Shown here in pieces: positions 41,878 through 51,309 of a DNA stretch of 51,309 bases. The position numbers and the translations under genes are program-made. This DNA comes from an uncultured SAR86 cluster bacterium. Its GTDB lineage: Bacteria > Pseudomonadota > Gammaproteobacteria > Magnimaribacterales > AG-339-G14. The stretch covers positions 1-51,309 of the forward strand of contig CACJNS010000006.1 of assembly GCA_902594855.1 (NCBI GenBank). Reading direction: 5' to 3'. The notes beneath the pieces are model-generated. The model had not been told where the DNA came from. It ran no database searches and saw nothing but the letters and a program-made list of their open reading frames with translations. The stretch's first letter is position 1; each line of letters starts with the position of its first letter.

Positions 41878-42575
41878 TACACGTCAAAGGCAACAGACTT
41901 TCCTGTAACAGAAAAAGTAATAAATTTTTGAAGGGTTGATTTTTGTTTTTTGTGTCGTTTATAGATTAATCTCTCTGAACAACAGTCTAGAAGATGTTCA
42001 ATGCAGTCTTGAGGATTTTTATCTAATGTTATTGATCTTAGAAGCTCCATAGGTTGTTTAGCAGTTGCCTTTTTTTTGAGATCGAAGACCGGATCAAAAT
42101 AAATAACATCGGGCCTCATTTTTTTTGCTAATTCAAGCGAGTCTCCATTCTGGAGATTGATGTTTTCTAATACAGAGTCTCCTAATTTTGCTAAATCTAG
42201 CTCATTTTTCATGACTTCATACAGCCATGAGATCTTTTCTACTGCGGTAACATGGAACCCCATATTAGCAATGTGAACAGAATCATTTAATAAACCGGCC
42301 GTAGAGTCAAATACTTGTAAATTTTTATCAAGAGAAAGGAAACATTTTGAAAAATTAGATTTAAAAATTTTATCAACATTCATAGGCTTAAGATCTAAAG
42401 AAAAAAAATGTGAATTTTTTCTTCTGAGATCTTTGAATAGAAATTGTTCATTTCTCTCAGTAACCAAATATTTCAATTTTGATGAACCTAAATCTGATAC
42501 TGCTGGTATCCCATGCCTAGCAGCAAATTCTTTCAGTTTTAAACTATCGTCAAGCTTATCAATTACTAAATCCAC
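41868..42575 (-). CDS. rsmJ: 16S rRNA (guanine-1516-N2)-methyltransferase
   Basis: A 235-residue class I SAM methyltransferase that modifies G1516 in 16S rRNA. The SAM motif is VFDSTAGLLNDSVHIANMG (about residues 88-106), followed by VTAVEK, the NPPY-like catalytic motif replaced here by VIYFDPVFDLKKKATAK (about 156-172), and the C-terminal IYKRHKK. This DPVF..KKK motif is what I use to recognise RsmJ. It overlaps uppP by 10 nt as the last gene of the minus-strand block. Confidence 0.85.
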   Translation of the reverse strand: MDLVIDKLDDSLKLKEFAARHGIPAVSDLGSSKLKYLVTERNEQFLFKDLRRKNSHFFSLDLKPMNVDKIFKSNFSKCFLSLDKNLQVFDSTAGLLNDSVHIANMGFHVTAVEKISWLYEVMKNELDLAKLGDSVLENINLQNGDSLELAKKMRPDVIYFDPVFDLKKKATAKQPMELLRSITLDKNPQDCIEHLLDCCSERLIYKRHKKQKSTLQKFITFSVTGKSVAFDVYQK

Positions 42576-43345
42576 AGAATTCCAACTAATGTGATCGATA
42601 AGATAATTCTGTACAGAACAAATGGAGTGAATCCTATTTTTTGGATGAAAGATAAAAATAAATTAATGCAAAAAAGCGATACAGCGAAGGAAATCAATCC
42701 GCCAAGAATTAAAATAGACCAGTCAATTGTCTCTTCTGACTGAATTGCTTCCAAAGAGCTTCCCAACAAAACTGCCAACAATGTAGGTATTGATAAAAGA
42801 AAAGAGAATCTAGCTGCATCTTCCCTGCTATAACTTAATATCAAAGCTCCGATCATAGTGATGGCCGATCTTGAGACTCCTGGCATGAGAGCAAAAATTT
42901 GAAACATGCCAACGATAAAAGAATCTTTGAGATCAATGGATTCGATTGAATTCGTTTTTCTACCGTATTTATCTGCAATGTATAAAAAAATTGCAAATAA
43001 AAAAGTGGTGAGAATTAGAAATTCCAAAGAACGAAAATTCTGTTCAATAAAATCCCCTCCTAGGAAGCCAACTAATGCAACAGGTAAGGTTGCTACTATT
43101 AAACACAAAAATAGATTTTGCTTGTAAGGGTAAAATGCTCTTTGAATTAATACGCTGACTTCCTTTTTAAAGGCGTAAATTATCGCAAAAAGGCTACCGC
43201 CATGGACATATATGTCAAAAAGTATTCCTTGATCCTGCCAGCCAAACAACTTTGAAATTAGGATCAAATGAGCTGAACTACTTATAGGAAGAAATTCGGT
43301 TATTCCTTGTACTATTGATAAAACGACTATCTGAATTAAATCCAT
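42566..43345 (-). CDS. uppP: undecaprenyl-diphosphatase
   Basis: A 259-residue multi-pass membrane enzyme (BacA/UppP) that recycles the lipid carrier C55-PP for peptidoglycan and envelope polymers. The (E/Q)-rich motif is QGITEFLPISSSAHL at residues 13-27, and the second motif PGVSRSAITMIGAL is near 154-167. Length and helix pattern are typical. The enzyme's active site faces the periplasm in known members. It follows tsaB by 6 nt. Confidence 0.96.
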   Translation of the reverse strand: MDLIQIVVLSIVQGITEFLPISSSAHLILISKLFGWQDQGILFDIYVHGGSLFAIIYAFKKEVSVLIQRAFYPYKQNLFLCLIVATLPVALVGFLGGDFIEQNFRSLEFLILTTFLFAIFLYIADKYGRKTNSIESIDLKDSFIVGMFQIFALMPGVSRSAITMIGALILSYSREDAARFSFLLSIPTLLAVLLGSSLEAIQSEETIDWSILILGGLISFAVSLFCINLFLSFIQKIGFTPFVLYRIILSITLVGILWI

Positions 43346-43351
43346 GTGGAA

Positions 43352-44008
43352 CTATCTCCAATGATCTTTATTGGATAGGTAATTCGGAACTATAAAGCTA
43401 TCGCCCTGTGGAGACATTACATCACTGATGGTAATAAACTCGAACATACTTTTTGCCTCAGGCTGTATAAAAGAAAAATTTTTACTTTTAAGAATATTCA
43501 TCATGTCTGTATTTTCTGAAGAAGTTATTACATGATAATCTTTATGCTCCTTTAAGAAAGTTGCCAGGTCCTCATTTTGCAAAATAAATTCCTCAGTTTT
43601 GTTATCTAAAAGACTTTCTTTGTCATCAAATTTTGAAGCAGCAAATTCTCCCATACCTAAGCTAATTAAACAGACTACTTTTCCTTTTAATTCATTTTGA
43701 TAAGCAGTTGAAGCTATAACTTTGAGGCTAGAGATTCCGAAACATTTAATTCTGTGAATTAAATTAAAGGATTGAGCAACTCCACATCCGATTCTCAAGC
43801 CCGTAAAAGATCCTGGACCGTAACTTATTAAAATTTTATCTAATTGCTCCAGGGATAATTGAGATTGGTCCAAAAGCTCATCGATCAATGCAAGAATGAC
43901 TTTTCCATGCTGACTTTTGTTCGTATCTTCTTTAAAAAATATTTGTCCATCTTTGAAAACTGCAATTGAGCAATGTATTGCAGACGTTTCGATTGCAAGT
44001 ACGTTCAC
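43352..44008 (-). CDS. tsaB: tRNA threonylcarbamoyladenosine biosynthesis protein TsaB
   Basis: A 218-residue ASKHA-fold partner of TsaD in t6A37 synthesis on ANN-decoding tRNAs. It starts [21 protein letters not shown], and has the phosphate-loop-like [22 protein letters not shown] at about residues 60-81. It lacks the metal-binding HxxxH motif found in TsaD, as expected. The ATG overlaps adk's stop by 4 nt. Confidence 0.93.
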   Translation of the reverse strand: MNVLAIETSAIHCSIAVFKDGQIFFKEDTNKSQHGKVILALIDELLDQSQLSLEQLDKILISYGPGSFTGLRIGCGVAQSFNLIHRIKCFGISSLKVIASTAYQNELKGKVVCLISLGMGEFAASKFDDKESLLDNKTEEFILQNEDLATFLKEHKDYHVITSSENTDMMNILKSKNFSFIQPEAKSMFEFITISDVMSPQGDSFIVPNYLSNKDHWR

Positions 44009-44655
44009 TTATTTCTGAGAAAATTTAGAATAAATTGACTGATTGATTCAACGCTCCCGGAACCATCAACTGAAAGATAATCAAGATCATTATTTGTTTG
44101 CTTGGCTTTGTAGAAACTTATTAATGGCTCAGTCTGATTTCTATAGACAACCAATCTCTCTTCAACCACCTCTCTTTTATCATCATCTCTTTGAATTAAC
44201 TCTTCCCCAGTTAAGTCATCAAAACCTTCCTTTTTTGGGGGATTAAATTTAACGTGGTAGTTCCTACCAGACGATATGTGAACTCTTCTTCCGGACATTC
44301 TTTCAATAATATTTTCATCATCTAGCTGAATTTCAATAATTAAATCAATTCCTATATTGGCACCATCTAATGCTTGGGCCTGAGGAATTGTTCTTGGAAA
44401 GCCATCAAATAAGACTCCATTTGAGCAGTCAGGTTTTTTTAATCTTTCCACTACTAATCCTACAATAATGTCATCAGAAACAAGTGCTCCTTTATCCATG
44501 ACCTTTTTAGCTTCAATTCCTAAAGGCGACCCCTCCTCAATGGCTTCTCTAAGCATATTTCCGGTGGAGACATGAGGTATATTGAGAGCCTGTATTATGT
44601 TTTCAGCTTGAGTTCCTTTTCCGGCTCCTGGTGGACCAAGTAAAATAATTCTCAT
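44005..44655 (-). CDS. adk: adenylate kinase
   Basis: A 216-residue long-form adenylate kinase that interconverts AMP, ATP and ADP. The P-loop is [10 protein letters not shown] (residues 7-16), the AMP-binding [10 protein letters not shown] is at 30-39, DGFPRT is at about 84-89, and a long LID segment follows ([20 protein letters not shown], about 123-142, without zinc Cys), then the RDDD..V..RL motif. Its ATG sits in the acpS stop. Confidence 0.97.
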   Translation of the reverse strand: MRIILLGPPGAGKGTQAENIIQALNIPHVSTGNMLREAIEEGSPLGIEAKKVMDKGALVSDDIIVGLVVERLKKPDCSNGVLFDGFPRTIPQAQALDGANIGIDLIIEIQLDDENIIERMSGRRVHISSGRNYHVKFNPPKKEGFDDLTGEELIQRDDDKREVVEERLVVYRNQTEPLISFYKAKQTNNDLDYLSVDGSGSVESISQFILNFLRNK

Positions 44656-45068
44656 TAAGTATCCTCTTTTATGGCGTGAGCAACGGCAACGGCAAGAGAA
44701 TCGGTATCACTTAGACTTATGGATATTTCAGTTAATTTTATTTTTTTAGCGATATCTTTCGCTTTCCCTTTAAGTTCCACTTCTGGGCCGCCATAACGTC
44801 TGTGAATAATAATATCTCTAGGACGAACTCCGTTCGTGAAACCATACCCTAAAACTTTTGAAACAGCTTCCTTTCCAGCAAAATTTTTAGCAAGGTACCT
44901 TGCACCGTTGTAACCTTTTCTTTTTGAAAAAATATCAATTTCACTTTCATCATAAAGTCTTGTTAGCATTCGCATTCCAAATTTTTCATAAGATTTTTCT
45001 AGTCTTTTAATCTCGATGAGATCTATACCACTTCTCAGCTTTTTATTGATTGAAATATTTTCTTGCAT
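44655..45068 (-). CDS. acpS: holo-[acyl-carrier-protein] synthase
   Basis: A 137-residue transferase that attaches 4'-phosphopantetheine to acyl carrier protein. [12 protein letters not shown] (residues 14-25) holds the Mg-binding Asp, and [15 protein letters not shown] (about 65-79) holds the second Glu/Lys pair; the end has [13 protein letters not shown]. About 11 residues longer at the N-terminus than the usual MI.GIGID start, but no closer ATG is available. Overlaps recO by 26 nt. The pdxJ gene that normally lies between recO and acpS is absent. Confidence 0.93.
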   Translation of the reverse strand: MQENISINKKLRSGIDLIEIKRLEKSYEKFGMRMLTRLYDESEIDIFSKRKGYNGARYLAKNFAGKEAVSKVLGYGFTNGVRPRDIIIHRRYGGPEVELKGKAKDIAKKIKLTEISISLSDTDSLAVAVAHAIKEDT

Positions 45069-45738
45069 TCAACTCTTTACCCAGAATCGCTTCCAATGAT
45101 TCTCTAAAAATAGATTTTATTACTTTCTTAGTCATATTATTTGAAAACTTTCCAGACATAAAATCTAATAAATGCTGCCCTTTAAAGGATGATTCTATTT
45201 CTCCTTTATCCAAGGAATATATTCCTCTTAATGGACTGAATAGATAATCCTGATCGGGTTCAATTGAACTTCCGACATCATTTTTAGTCAAATCAAAACC
45301 ATAACCTAAATCTGTAATTAATCTGTATTCAAAATTTCTTAAAGATAGTTCTAGGATCTCATCTTTATTATCTAATGTCATAAGGCTCATTAATTCATCA
45401 TAGTCTTTAAATACGACAGGAATATCATGTTCTTTTTCAAAAATTTTTAAAATCAGTTCATTAAGGTAAATAAGAATTTTAAGATTTTTTGGTACTATTG
45501 GAATTTGCTTATTTATTTCACATTCGAAGATGGTTTTCAGAGCATTTTTATCAGAGTAACTGATATAAAGTTCTGAGCCTGGCGATAAGATATTTGCAAA
45601 TTTACTCCCTTTTCGTTTAGCACCTTTTAACAAAGCATTGAGGATACCAAAATCCTTTGTCAAAAAACTTGCTATAACGCTTGTCTCTGAATAATCTCTT
45701 GCATGCAGAAGAAAGGCGAGACTATTTCTAGTTTTCAT
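45043..45738 (-). CDS. recO: DNA repair protein RecO
   Basis: A 231-residue protein that helps RecFOR load RecA on single-stranded gaps. The N-terminal OB-fold reads AFLLHARDYSETSVIASFLTKDFGILNALLKGAKRKGS (from about residue 8), followed by the helical domain with FEYRLITDLGYGFDL (about 140-154). The zinc-finger cysteines present in some RecO proteins are missing, as in E. coli. Its ATG overlaps era by 11 nt. Confidence 0.92.
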   Translation of the reverse strand: MKTRNSLAFLLHARDYSETSVIASFLTKDFGILNALLKGAKRKGSKFANILSPGSELYISYSDKNALKTIFECEINKQIPIVPKNLKILIYLNELILKIFEKEHDIPVVFKDYDELMSLMTLDNKDEILELSLRNFEYRLITDLGYGFDLTKNDVGSSIEPDQDYLFSPLRGIYSLDKGEIESSFKGQHLLDFMSGKFSNNMTKKVIKSIFRESLEAILGKELNARKYFNQ

Positions 45739-46630
45739 ATTTTTTCAAGTCGTAGCCAAGTTGAGAGATCCAATTAACATCATCGGTCCATTTTTTTTTG
45801 ACTTTCACCCATAATTCTAAAAATACTTTTTTATCGTACTCAAATTGAATTTCTTTTCTTGCTGCCGTTCCAATAGATTTCATCATATCCCCTTTTTTAC
45901 CTAGCAATATAGGTTTATGTGACTTACTATCCACGTAAATGGTTGCAGAAATACTGAGTAATTTCTTATCTTCCTTTAAGGCATCTATGATGATGCTGAT
46001 GCTGTAAGGTAGTTCATCGCCCAACCTATTTATGGCCTTTTCTCTGATTATCTCTGAGATAAAAAATTCCTTAGACAGGTCTGTTACAAAATCTTCCTCG
46101 TAATGCGGTTGGCCATGAGGTAGATAATTAATAATTACTTCATATAGCTCTTTTGGAGCATTTTTATTTTTCAGGGCTGATATAGGGATGATCTCTTCAA
46201 AATCAAACTTTTCTTTTAATTTTTCTATTGTTGGTAATAAATCTTCTTTATTCTTTATCCTGTCTATCTTATTTATCACCAGAATTACGGGGATTTTAGA
46301 TCCGTTTAATTGCTTGATAATTCTTTCTTCTTCCTCACCCCATCTATCTCGATCGACAATGAACAAAATAAGGTCAACATTCTTTAAAGCATGCATTGCC
46401 ACCTGATTCATATATTTATTTAGAGCTTTTTTATGCCCAGTATGAACACCGGGCGTATCAAGAAATATTGCCTGCATATCTTCATGATTCCATGCTCCAA
46501 GAATTCTATTTCTTGTGGTTTGAGGCTTCCTTGATGTAATCGCTAACTTTCTTTCCAAAATTTTATTGAGCAAGGTAGATTTACCAACATTAGTTTTTCC
46601 AACTATTGATATAAATCCAAACTTACTCAT
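45728..46630 (-). CDS. era: GTPase Era
   Basis: A 300-residue essential GTPase that assists 30S ribosome assembly. G1 is VGKTNVGKSTLLN (residues 11-23), G2/switch I KPQTTRNRI, G3 DTPGVHTG (about 58-65) and G4 NKID (120-123). A C-terminal KH domain reads HKPILLGKKGDMMKSIGTAARKEI (about 232-255). Overlaps rnc by 8 nt; RNase III and Era are classically co-expressed. Confidence 0.97.
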   Translation of the reverse strand: MSKFGFISIVGKTNVGKSTLLNKILERKLAITSRKPQTTRNRILGAWNHEDMQAIFLDTPGVHTGHKKALNKYMNQVAMHALKNVDLILFIVDRDRWGEEEERIIKQLNGSKIPVILVINKIDRIKNKEDLLPTIEKLKEKFDFEEIIPISALKNKNAPKELYEVIINYLPHGQPHYEEDFVTDLSKEFFISEIIREKAINRLGDELPYSISIIIDALKEDKKLLSISATIYVDSKSHKPILLGKKGDMMKSIGTAARKEIQFEYDKKVFLELWVKVKKKWTDDVNWISQLGYDLKKYEN

Positions 46631-47288
46631 CTTTCATCAAGTGTTTCAAATAATTTTCAGCAGCATCTTTCTCTGCCTCTTTGATACTCGAGCCTTTACC
46701 TAAAAAGTGTTTATTTTGTTCAGATACTATGGAGCTTTCGAATAAACCTTCTTTCGGTGAAGTATTGAGATATTTTGGTAAAGGTAGTTGCCTTTTTTGC
46801 AGGAGCTCTTGGAGCTCTGTTTTTGAGTCTTTTTCCAGAGATAAATCCATCAAATCGCTGTATTTTTCAAAAACTTGAGACAACCAATTAGAAGTATTCT
46901 CAAAGTTTGAATCGAAGTAGATGGCGGCAACTAATGACTCAAAAGTATTCCCTAAAATTTCTGTTTGATGGATTTTTTTTCTACTAATTGAATTTCCCAG
47001 TATTACAAATTCCTCCAATTTAAAATTTTTAGCAAGCCTTCCTAGATTTTTTCTGCTTACAATTTTTGATCTTAGAGAACTTAGCTCACCCTCACTTAAA
47101 TCTTTATTTTTATTCATTAGCCAGATTGATGCGCACAGATTAATAATTGAGTCGCCTAAAAATTCATAAATTTCATTATTTTCTTGAGAAAAACTCCTAT
47201 GAGTTAGTGAAAGTTTTAATAATTCTCTTTTAGAAAATTTATATGAGAGTAGTTCCTCTAAAGAATCTAAATTATTTGATAAGTCCAT
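46623..47288 (-). CDS. rnc: ribonuclease III
   Basis: A 221-residue dsRNA endonuclease that matures rRNA and cleaves regulatory duplexes. The catalytic signature is YEFLGDSIINLCAS (about residues 41-54), and the second acidic cluster is in TFESLVAAIYFDS (about 114-126). A dsRNA-binding domain follows (about 155-221: DSKTELQELLQKRQLPLPKY). In the signature motif, the usual Asn-Glu-Arg-Leu-Glu start reads NEIYEF. It overlaps lepB by 17 nt. Confidence 0.95.
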   Translation of the reverse strand: MDLSNNLDSLEELLSYKFSKRELLKLSLTHRSFSQENNEIYEFLGDSIINLCASIWLMNKNKDLSEGELSSLRSKIVSRKNLGRLAKNFKLEEFVILGNSISRKKIHQTEILGNTFESLVAAIYFDSNFENTSNWLSQVFEKYSDLMDLSLEKDSKTELQELLQKRQLPLPKYLNTSPKEGLFESSIVSEQNKHFLGKGSSIKEAEKDAAENYLKHLMKDE

Positions 47289-48252
47289 TTCTTGACAATG
47301 ACGGCAAACACGAAAAACACTCCCAATGCATCCAGATTAGTGAGGCTTTACCGGTAATTTCTTCTTGTGGAACTAGTCCCCATCTTCTGCTATCAAGGCT
47401 GTTATCTCTATTATCTCCAGCAAGAAAATAATATCCTTCGGGAACATTCCAGGAACCGTTCTCAGGTTTTCTGGAAAGTTTTCGAACAATATATTCCTTG
47501 CCTTCGTTTATTTCCTCGATTAATTCCTCTTGATCTCTCTTATCAAGAATTTTTTGATCAAGTTTAATGCCATTAATGATGAATTCTTTATTTCTATAGA
47601 TAACTTCATCGCCCGGTTCAGCTATTACTCTCTTAATATATTTAACACCCTGTGATGTGCAATTTTCAGACAAGATGCTCCAGTAATACATTCTCTGATT
47701 TTTCTCTCTATCTGATGAATAAGATCCTTTAGGATTAGCAATATCAAAATCAGAGCTACATTTAGTGTGTTCTGGAACAAAAATTACCACATCACCTCTT
47801 TTTGGTTTTCCAGTAGGAATGAAAGTTTTTTGATTTACTGGGTTTCTTAATCCATATGTAAATTTCTCTACTAACAAAAAATCTCCTATTTTCAATCCTG
47901 GAAACATAGAAGATGAAGGAATTTGGAAAGGTTCATATAAAAAAGAACGAAAGATCGTTATTGCTAATATGATGATAAAAAAACTTCTACTCTCTTTGCT
48001 TGCTCTAGGAATGGCTAAATATTTTGCAAGCAGCCAAATCAACAGAGAGCCAAAAGTCAAAAAAACAAGAACTACGCCAAAGTCTAGATTCAGTCTAAAC
48101 CAAGCATAAAGAGCAAAAAATGGAAAAACAAAGGTTATTCTGTTAATTAATTTTGAGTGTCGTCCTTCGTATTTAGCCTCGGAAACTAACCAGCCAACGA
48201 TACCTAATAAAGAAATCAGCAAAGAAAAATAAAGAAGAAAATAATAATTCAT
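47272..48252 (-). CDS. lepB: signal peptidase I
   Basis: A 326-residue membrane protease that removes signal peptides. Two or three N-terminal helices, then the catalytic Ser S115 in PSSSMFPGLKIGD and the general base K207 in YIKRVIAEPGD. Box E is GYYFLAGDNRDNSLDSRRWG near the C-terminus. After the last box the tail bears SLIWMHWECFSCLPSLSRNG, a Cys pair not usually present. It starts at the lepA stop (1-nt overlap). Confidence 0.96.
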   Translation of the reverse strand: MNYYFLLYFSLLISLLGIVGWLVSEAKYEGRHSKLINRITFVFPFFALYAWFRLNLDFGVVLVFLTFGSLLIWLLAKYLAIPRASKESRSFFIIILAITIFRSFLYEPFQIPSSSMFPGLKIGDFLLVEKFTYGLRNPVNQKTFIPTGKPKRGDVVIFVPEHTKCSSDFDIANPKGSYSSDREKNQRMYYWSILSENCTSQGVKYIKRVIAEPGDEVIYRNKEFIINGIKLDQKILDKRDQEELIEEINEGKEYIVRKLSRKPENGSWNVPEGYYFLAGDNRDNSLDSRRWGLVPQEEITGKASLIWMHWECFSCLPSLSRNGLIK

Positions 48253-50033
48253 TATTTATTTACTTTCAGGACAGAAAGAAAAGCTTCTTGAGGAACTTCA
48301 ACCTTTCCAATATGTCTCATTTTTTTCTTTCCAGCTTTTTGTTTCTCTAAAAGTTTTTTCTTTCTTGTAACATCTCCTCCATAGAGTTTAGCAGTAACAT
48401 CTTTTCTAAAAGCTTTGACTGTTTCTCTTGCAAGAATCTTTCCTCCTATTGCAGCTTGGATAGCGACATCATACATCTGACGAGGAATAACTTCTCTTAA
48501 CGATTTAACGAGTTGCCTTCCTTTAAAATCAGATTGGGATTTGTGAACCATAGAGCTTAGGGCATCAACTTTTTCTCCATTTAATAAGATATCCATTTTC
48601 ACCATTTGGCTTTCTTGAAAACGATCAAAATCATAATCAAGAGAAGCGTATCCTTTGCTAGTTGATTTTAGCCGATCAAAAAAATCTAAAATTATCTCAT
48701 TCATAGGTAAGTCATAAATTAATTCAATTTGCCCACCGACATACCTTAATGATTTCTGTACGCCTCTTTTTTCAACGCATAATTCGATTACGTTTCCTAC
48801 ATAGGTTTCTGGAGTAAGCACGGTAGCTTTCGCAATAGGTTCACGAATCTTCTCGATAGAAGCAGGATCAGGAAATTTGCTAGGGTTTTCAACTTCCTCA
48901 ATCTCTCCTCCCTTGTTTTCAATTTCATAAACAACCGTAGGGGCTGTAGCTAGAAGCTCTATGCCATACTCTCTCTTAATTCTCTCAATCACAATTTCCA
49001 TATGAAGAGTGCCTAAAAACCCACATCTAAAACCCGAACCTAAAGCTTGACTCTGCTCTGGGTGAAAAGATAAAGCCGCATCATTAATGGCTAATTTTTC
49101 TAAAGATTCTCTAAATGATTCAAATTCTCCTGAGTCTAAAGGGTATAAAGCAGCAAAAACCTGAGGATTAATCTTTTTAAATCCAGGAAGTATTTTTGTA
49201 TCTTTAGGTGAACATATAGTGTCGCCCACTGGAGCTCCTCTAACCTCTCTTACCCCAGCACAAATAAATCCAACATCTCCTTTGGAGAGTGATTTTCTAT
49301 CTTCAGGTTTTGGAGTGAATACACCAATTTTTTCAACAGTATGAATTTGATTATTTGAACTAATTTTTACTTTTTGACCTAGGTCTATTGATCCAGAAAA
49401 AATTCTTATCAGAGACACTACCCCAAGGTATTGATCAAACCATGAGTCAATTATGAGAGCTTGTAGAGAATCATCTGTATCATCTGGGGGCGGAACTTGA
49501 ACTACTAATTGTTCAAGAAGATTATCAATACCCTGTCCATTCTTTGCACTAATTTCAGGGCAATCTGACGCATCTATTCCTATAATTTCTTCAATTTCCT
49601 TTCTAACCTTATCTGGATCGGCTTGAGGAAGATCGATTTTATTCAAAACAGGAAAAATATTAACGCCCTGCTCTATCGCTGTATAACAAGTTGAAACTGT
49701 CTGAGCTTCAACGCCTTGTGAAGCATCAACAAGGAGAATTGCTCCTTCGCATGCTGCCAGAGATCTCGAAACTTCGTAAGAAAAGTCTACATGTCCCGGA
49801 GTATCAATTAGGTTTAATTGATAATTAGTCCCTTCTTTAGTTGAGTATTCAAGAAAAACAGATTGAGCCTTGATTGTTATGCCCCTTTCTCTTTCAAGCT
49901 CAAGAGAATCTAAGACTTGCTCTTTCATCTCTCTAGAAGATAAGCCTCCACAGTGTTCTATGAGTCTATCAGCTAGAGTAGATTTACCGTGATCGATGTG
50001 AGCTATGATCGAAAAATTTCTTATGTTGTCCAT
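48252..50033 (-). CDS. lepA: elongation factor 4 (LepA)
   Basis: A 593-residue ribosome-associated GTPase that helps stalled or compromised translation and 30S biogenesis. The G1 box [14 protein letters not shown] is at residues 11-24, G3 DTPGH at about 77-81, and G4 NKID at about 131-134. The EF4-specific C-terminal domain ends with [26 protein letters not shown]. Length and motifs are standard. It comes 37 nt after the htrA-type gene. Confidence 0.97.
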   Translation of the reverse strand: MDNIRNFSIIAHIDHGKSTLADRLIEHCGGLSSREMKEQVLDSLELERERGITIKAQSVFLEYSTKEGTNYQLNLIDTPGHVDFSYEVSRSLAACEGAILLVDASQGVEAQTVSTCYTAIEQGVNIFPVLNKIDLPQADPDKVRKEIEEIIGIDASDCPEISAKNGQGIDNLLEQLVVQVPPPDDTDDSLQALIIDSWFDQYLGVVSLIRIFSGSIDLGQKVKISSNNQIHTVEKIGVFTPKPEDRKSLSKGDVGFICAGVREVRGAPVGDTICSPKDTKILPGFKKINPQVFAALYPLDSGEFESFRESLEKLAINDAALSFHPEQSQALGSGFRCGFLGTLHMEIVIERIKREYGIELLATAPTVVYEIENKGGEIEEVENPSKFPDPASIEKIREPIAKATVLTPETYVGNVIELCVEKRGVQKSLRYVGGQIELIYDLPMNEIILDFFDRLKSTSKGYASLDYDFDRFQESQMVKMDILLNGEKVDALSSMVHKSQSDFKGRQLVKSLREVIPRQMYDVAIQAAIGGKILARETVKAFRKDVTAKLYGGDVTRKKKLLEKQKAGKKKMRHIGKVEVPQEAFLSVLKVNK

Positions 50034-50070
50034 TATTTAGTGCTTTTTAAAAAAGCTGGACAATTATCCC

Positions 50071-51309
50071 TTATTTTTTAATTTTTATCGTAACAAATGC
50101 ACCATTTTTGTTTCTTACAAACCTTAAAGGGATAACATTTTCATTATTCAAATCTTCAAGAGCATTTTCATATTCTGTTTTAGACGAAACATTAGTCATG
50201 CCGATTCTTGTGATCACATCTCCTCTTCTCAGCCCTGCATCAAAGGCAGGCCCAGAAACTACCCTGCTTACCACTACGCCTTCTTTAACGCCAAAATTTT
50301 CTTTTATCTTTTCAACGTCCGTATTTCTTCTCTCAGCTATGTCTTCAAAATCTTCAACCATCATGCCAAGTCTGTTATTTTTTGGTGCTGAAGCAATCGG
50401 GTTACTATCCTCTTCAGGTTCTTCTAGTTCCCCTACAGTCACCCTAATAGATTTTTTTCTACCGTCTCTGTAAACAGTTGCCCTGACTTCCTCTCCAGGG
50501 GAGATTCTTCCGACAACCATTGGCAGATCACCTGAATAAATAATTTCATTCCCATCAAAATCTACAATCACGTCACCATCTTTAAGACCTGAAGATTCAG
50601 CAGGACTATCGGTTAAAACGCTACCAATTAGTGCTCCTCTAGGTACATCCAATCCAAAAGAATCCGCTAGATCCTTTGTTACTTCTTGAACGCTTACTCC
50701 TAACCAGCCTCTTTTAACAAAGCCATCTTCTCTTAATTGATCAATAATTTCTTGGGCATAGTTGATAGGAATTGTGAAAGAAATACCCATGTATCCCCCT
50801 CTGTTAGAGTAAATCATTGCATTGATACCGATTACTTCACCATCTAAATTGAATAGAGGACCTCCTGAATTTCCTGGATTAATCGCAACATCAGATTGTA
50901 AAAAAGGAATATAAGAAGTTCCTTGACCAGGAACGCTTCTAGCTTTAGCGCTAATAATTCCTGCTGTGACCGAAAAATTTAGTCTATAAGGCGAACCAAT
51001 GGCTAATACCCAATCGCCTACATCCACATTATCAGAGTCTCCCAGATCTAAAAAAGGTAAGGATTCTTTTGAGGATATCTTTAATAGAGCTACATCAGAT
51101 TTTTTATCGCTTCCAATGAGTTCAGCTATGAATTCTCGCCTATCGTTTAGGCTGACAAAAATCTGTGAAGCATCTTCTACGACATGATGATTCGTTATTA
51201 TGAAACCGTCTTTTGAAATAATGAAGCCAGAACCGCCTGATCTGACCTCTCTTTCTTGCTCTCTTCTGGGTTCATCTTCAAATGGAAAAGGGAAATTAAA
51301 AAAATCATC
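50071..51309 (-). CDS. periplasmic serine protease of the HtrA/DegP-MucD family, N-terminus outside the window
   Basis: The frame is open to the window edge and gives 412 residues. The catalytic triad is visible: His in ITNHHVVEDA, Asp in SDKKSDVALLK, and Ser in NPGNSGGPLF. Two PDZ domains follow (first with RGWLGVSVQEVTKDLADSFGL, second with NRLGMMVEDFEDIAERR and GVVVSRVVSGPAFDAGLRRGD). This is the DegP/DegQ/MucD layout for periplasmic protein quality control. MucD next to LepA-LepB is a common gammaproteobacterial order. The signal peptide lies past the edge. The first visible Met (51027) is not the true start. Confidence 0.93.
   Translation of the reverse strand, partial: DDFFNFPFPFEDEPRREQEREVRSGGSGFIISKDGFIITNHHVVEDASQIFVSLNDRREFIAELIGSDKKSDVALLKISSKESLPFLDLGDSDNVDVGDWVLAIGSPYRLNFSVTAGIISAKARSVPGQGTSYIPFLQSDVAINPGNSGGPLFNLDGEVIGINAMIYSNRGGYMGISFTIPINYAQEIIDQLREDGFVKRGWLGVSVQEVTKDLADSFGLDVPRGALIGSVLTDSPAESSGLKDGDVIVDFDGNEIIYSGDLPMVVGRISPGEEVRATVYRDGRKKSIRVTVGELEEPEEDSNPIASAPKNNRLGMMVEDFEDIAERRNTDVEKIKENFGVKEGVVVSRVVSGPAFDAGLRRGDVITRIGMTNVSSKTEYENALEDLNNENVIPLRFVRNKNGAFVTIKIKK

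Noticed and set aside
1-51309. CRISPR arrays, insertion sequences, integrase or attachment sites
   Set aside because: No direct-repeat arrays, transposase or integrase motifs or duplicated tRNA ends were found by reading; composition is uniform along the window.

Overview
The window looks like chromosomal DNA of a free-living marine gammaproteobacterium with a small, AT-rich, tightly packed genome, most probably of the SAR86 type. This is inferred from several things together: proteorhodopsin, a TonB-dependent receptor, many lipid and acyl-CoA genes, PlsB, RsmJ, TrmJ next to SuhB, a sigma-32 type heat-shock promoter, and the lepA-lepB-rnc-era-recO-acpS order. Many genes overlap by 1-20 bases, including convergent and divergent neighbours. 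No rRNA, insertion sequence, prophage or CRISPR array was seen.

Layout. 1-3912 (+): acyl-CoA/short-chain metabolism, with an SDR broken by a frameshift, an enoyl-CoA hydratase/isomerase, an acyl-CoA synthetase and a second SDR. 3893-4252 (-): a small lipoprotein whose start codon overlaps that of a YwaF-like membrane protein. 4251-12895 (+): a long run with the YwaF-like protein, an unknown anchored protein, a lipoprotein-type M3 peptidase, a FATP-like acyl-CoA synthetase, a tandem DsbA/HCCA-isomerase-like protein, a tiny basic ORF, and two transsulfuration enzymes. 12892-20478: PurU (-), two acyl-CoA dehydrogenases (+), an amidohydrolase with malate synthase G (-), and DapE (+). 20564-23502: alternative oxidase, tRNA-Gly, a LysR regulator, a small membrane protein and a degenerate metallo-beta-lactamase-like protein. 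23546-31680: blue-tuned proteorhodopsin, a MATE transporter, a PQQ-type sugar dehydrogenase fused to thioredoxin, two small membrane proteins, a TonB receptor and a PhyH-type dioxygenase.

31712-33787 (-) is a nitrogen-control island and the most interesting region. It holds glnK (PII) and amtB (ammonium transporter), each on the minus strand. These are followed by a terminator, an extended -10 promoter, and a leader of about 200 nt that matches my memory of the glutamine riboswitch (glnA RNA). The leader precedes a 53-residue protein with three Tyr-Arg-Gly motifs (DUF4278-like), and a strong terminator follows it. This resembles the cyanobacterial arrangement in which glutamine-sensing RNAs control small proteins that act on nitrogen assimilation. 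The YRG motifs also look like the tip of the PII T-loop encoded next door.

33929-41867: tRNA-Glu, trmJ, suhB, then tRNA-Leu followed by yajC-secD-secF, plsB, and an hsp20 gene with a near-perfect sigma-32 promoter and a ROSE-like RNA thermometer. 41868-51309 (-): a compact housekeeping block, listed from high to low coordinates: htrA (cut by the window edge), lepA, lepB, rnc, era, recO, acpS, adk, tsaB, uppP, rsmJ. It serves protein quality control and export, RNA processing, ribosome assembly, tRNA modification and envelope lipid recycling.
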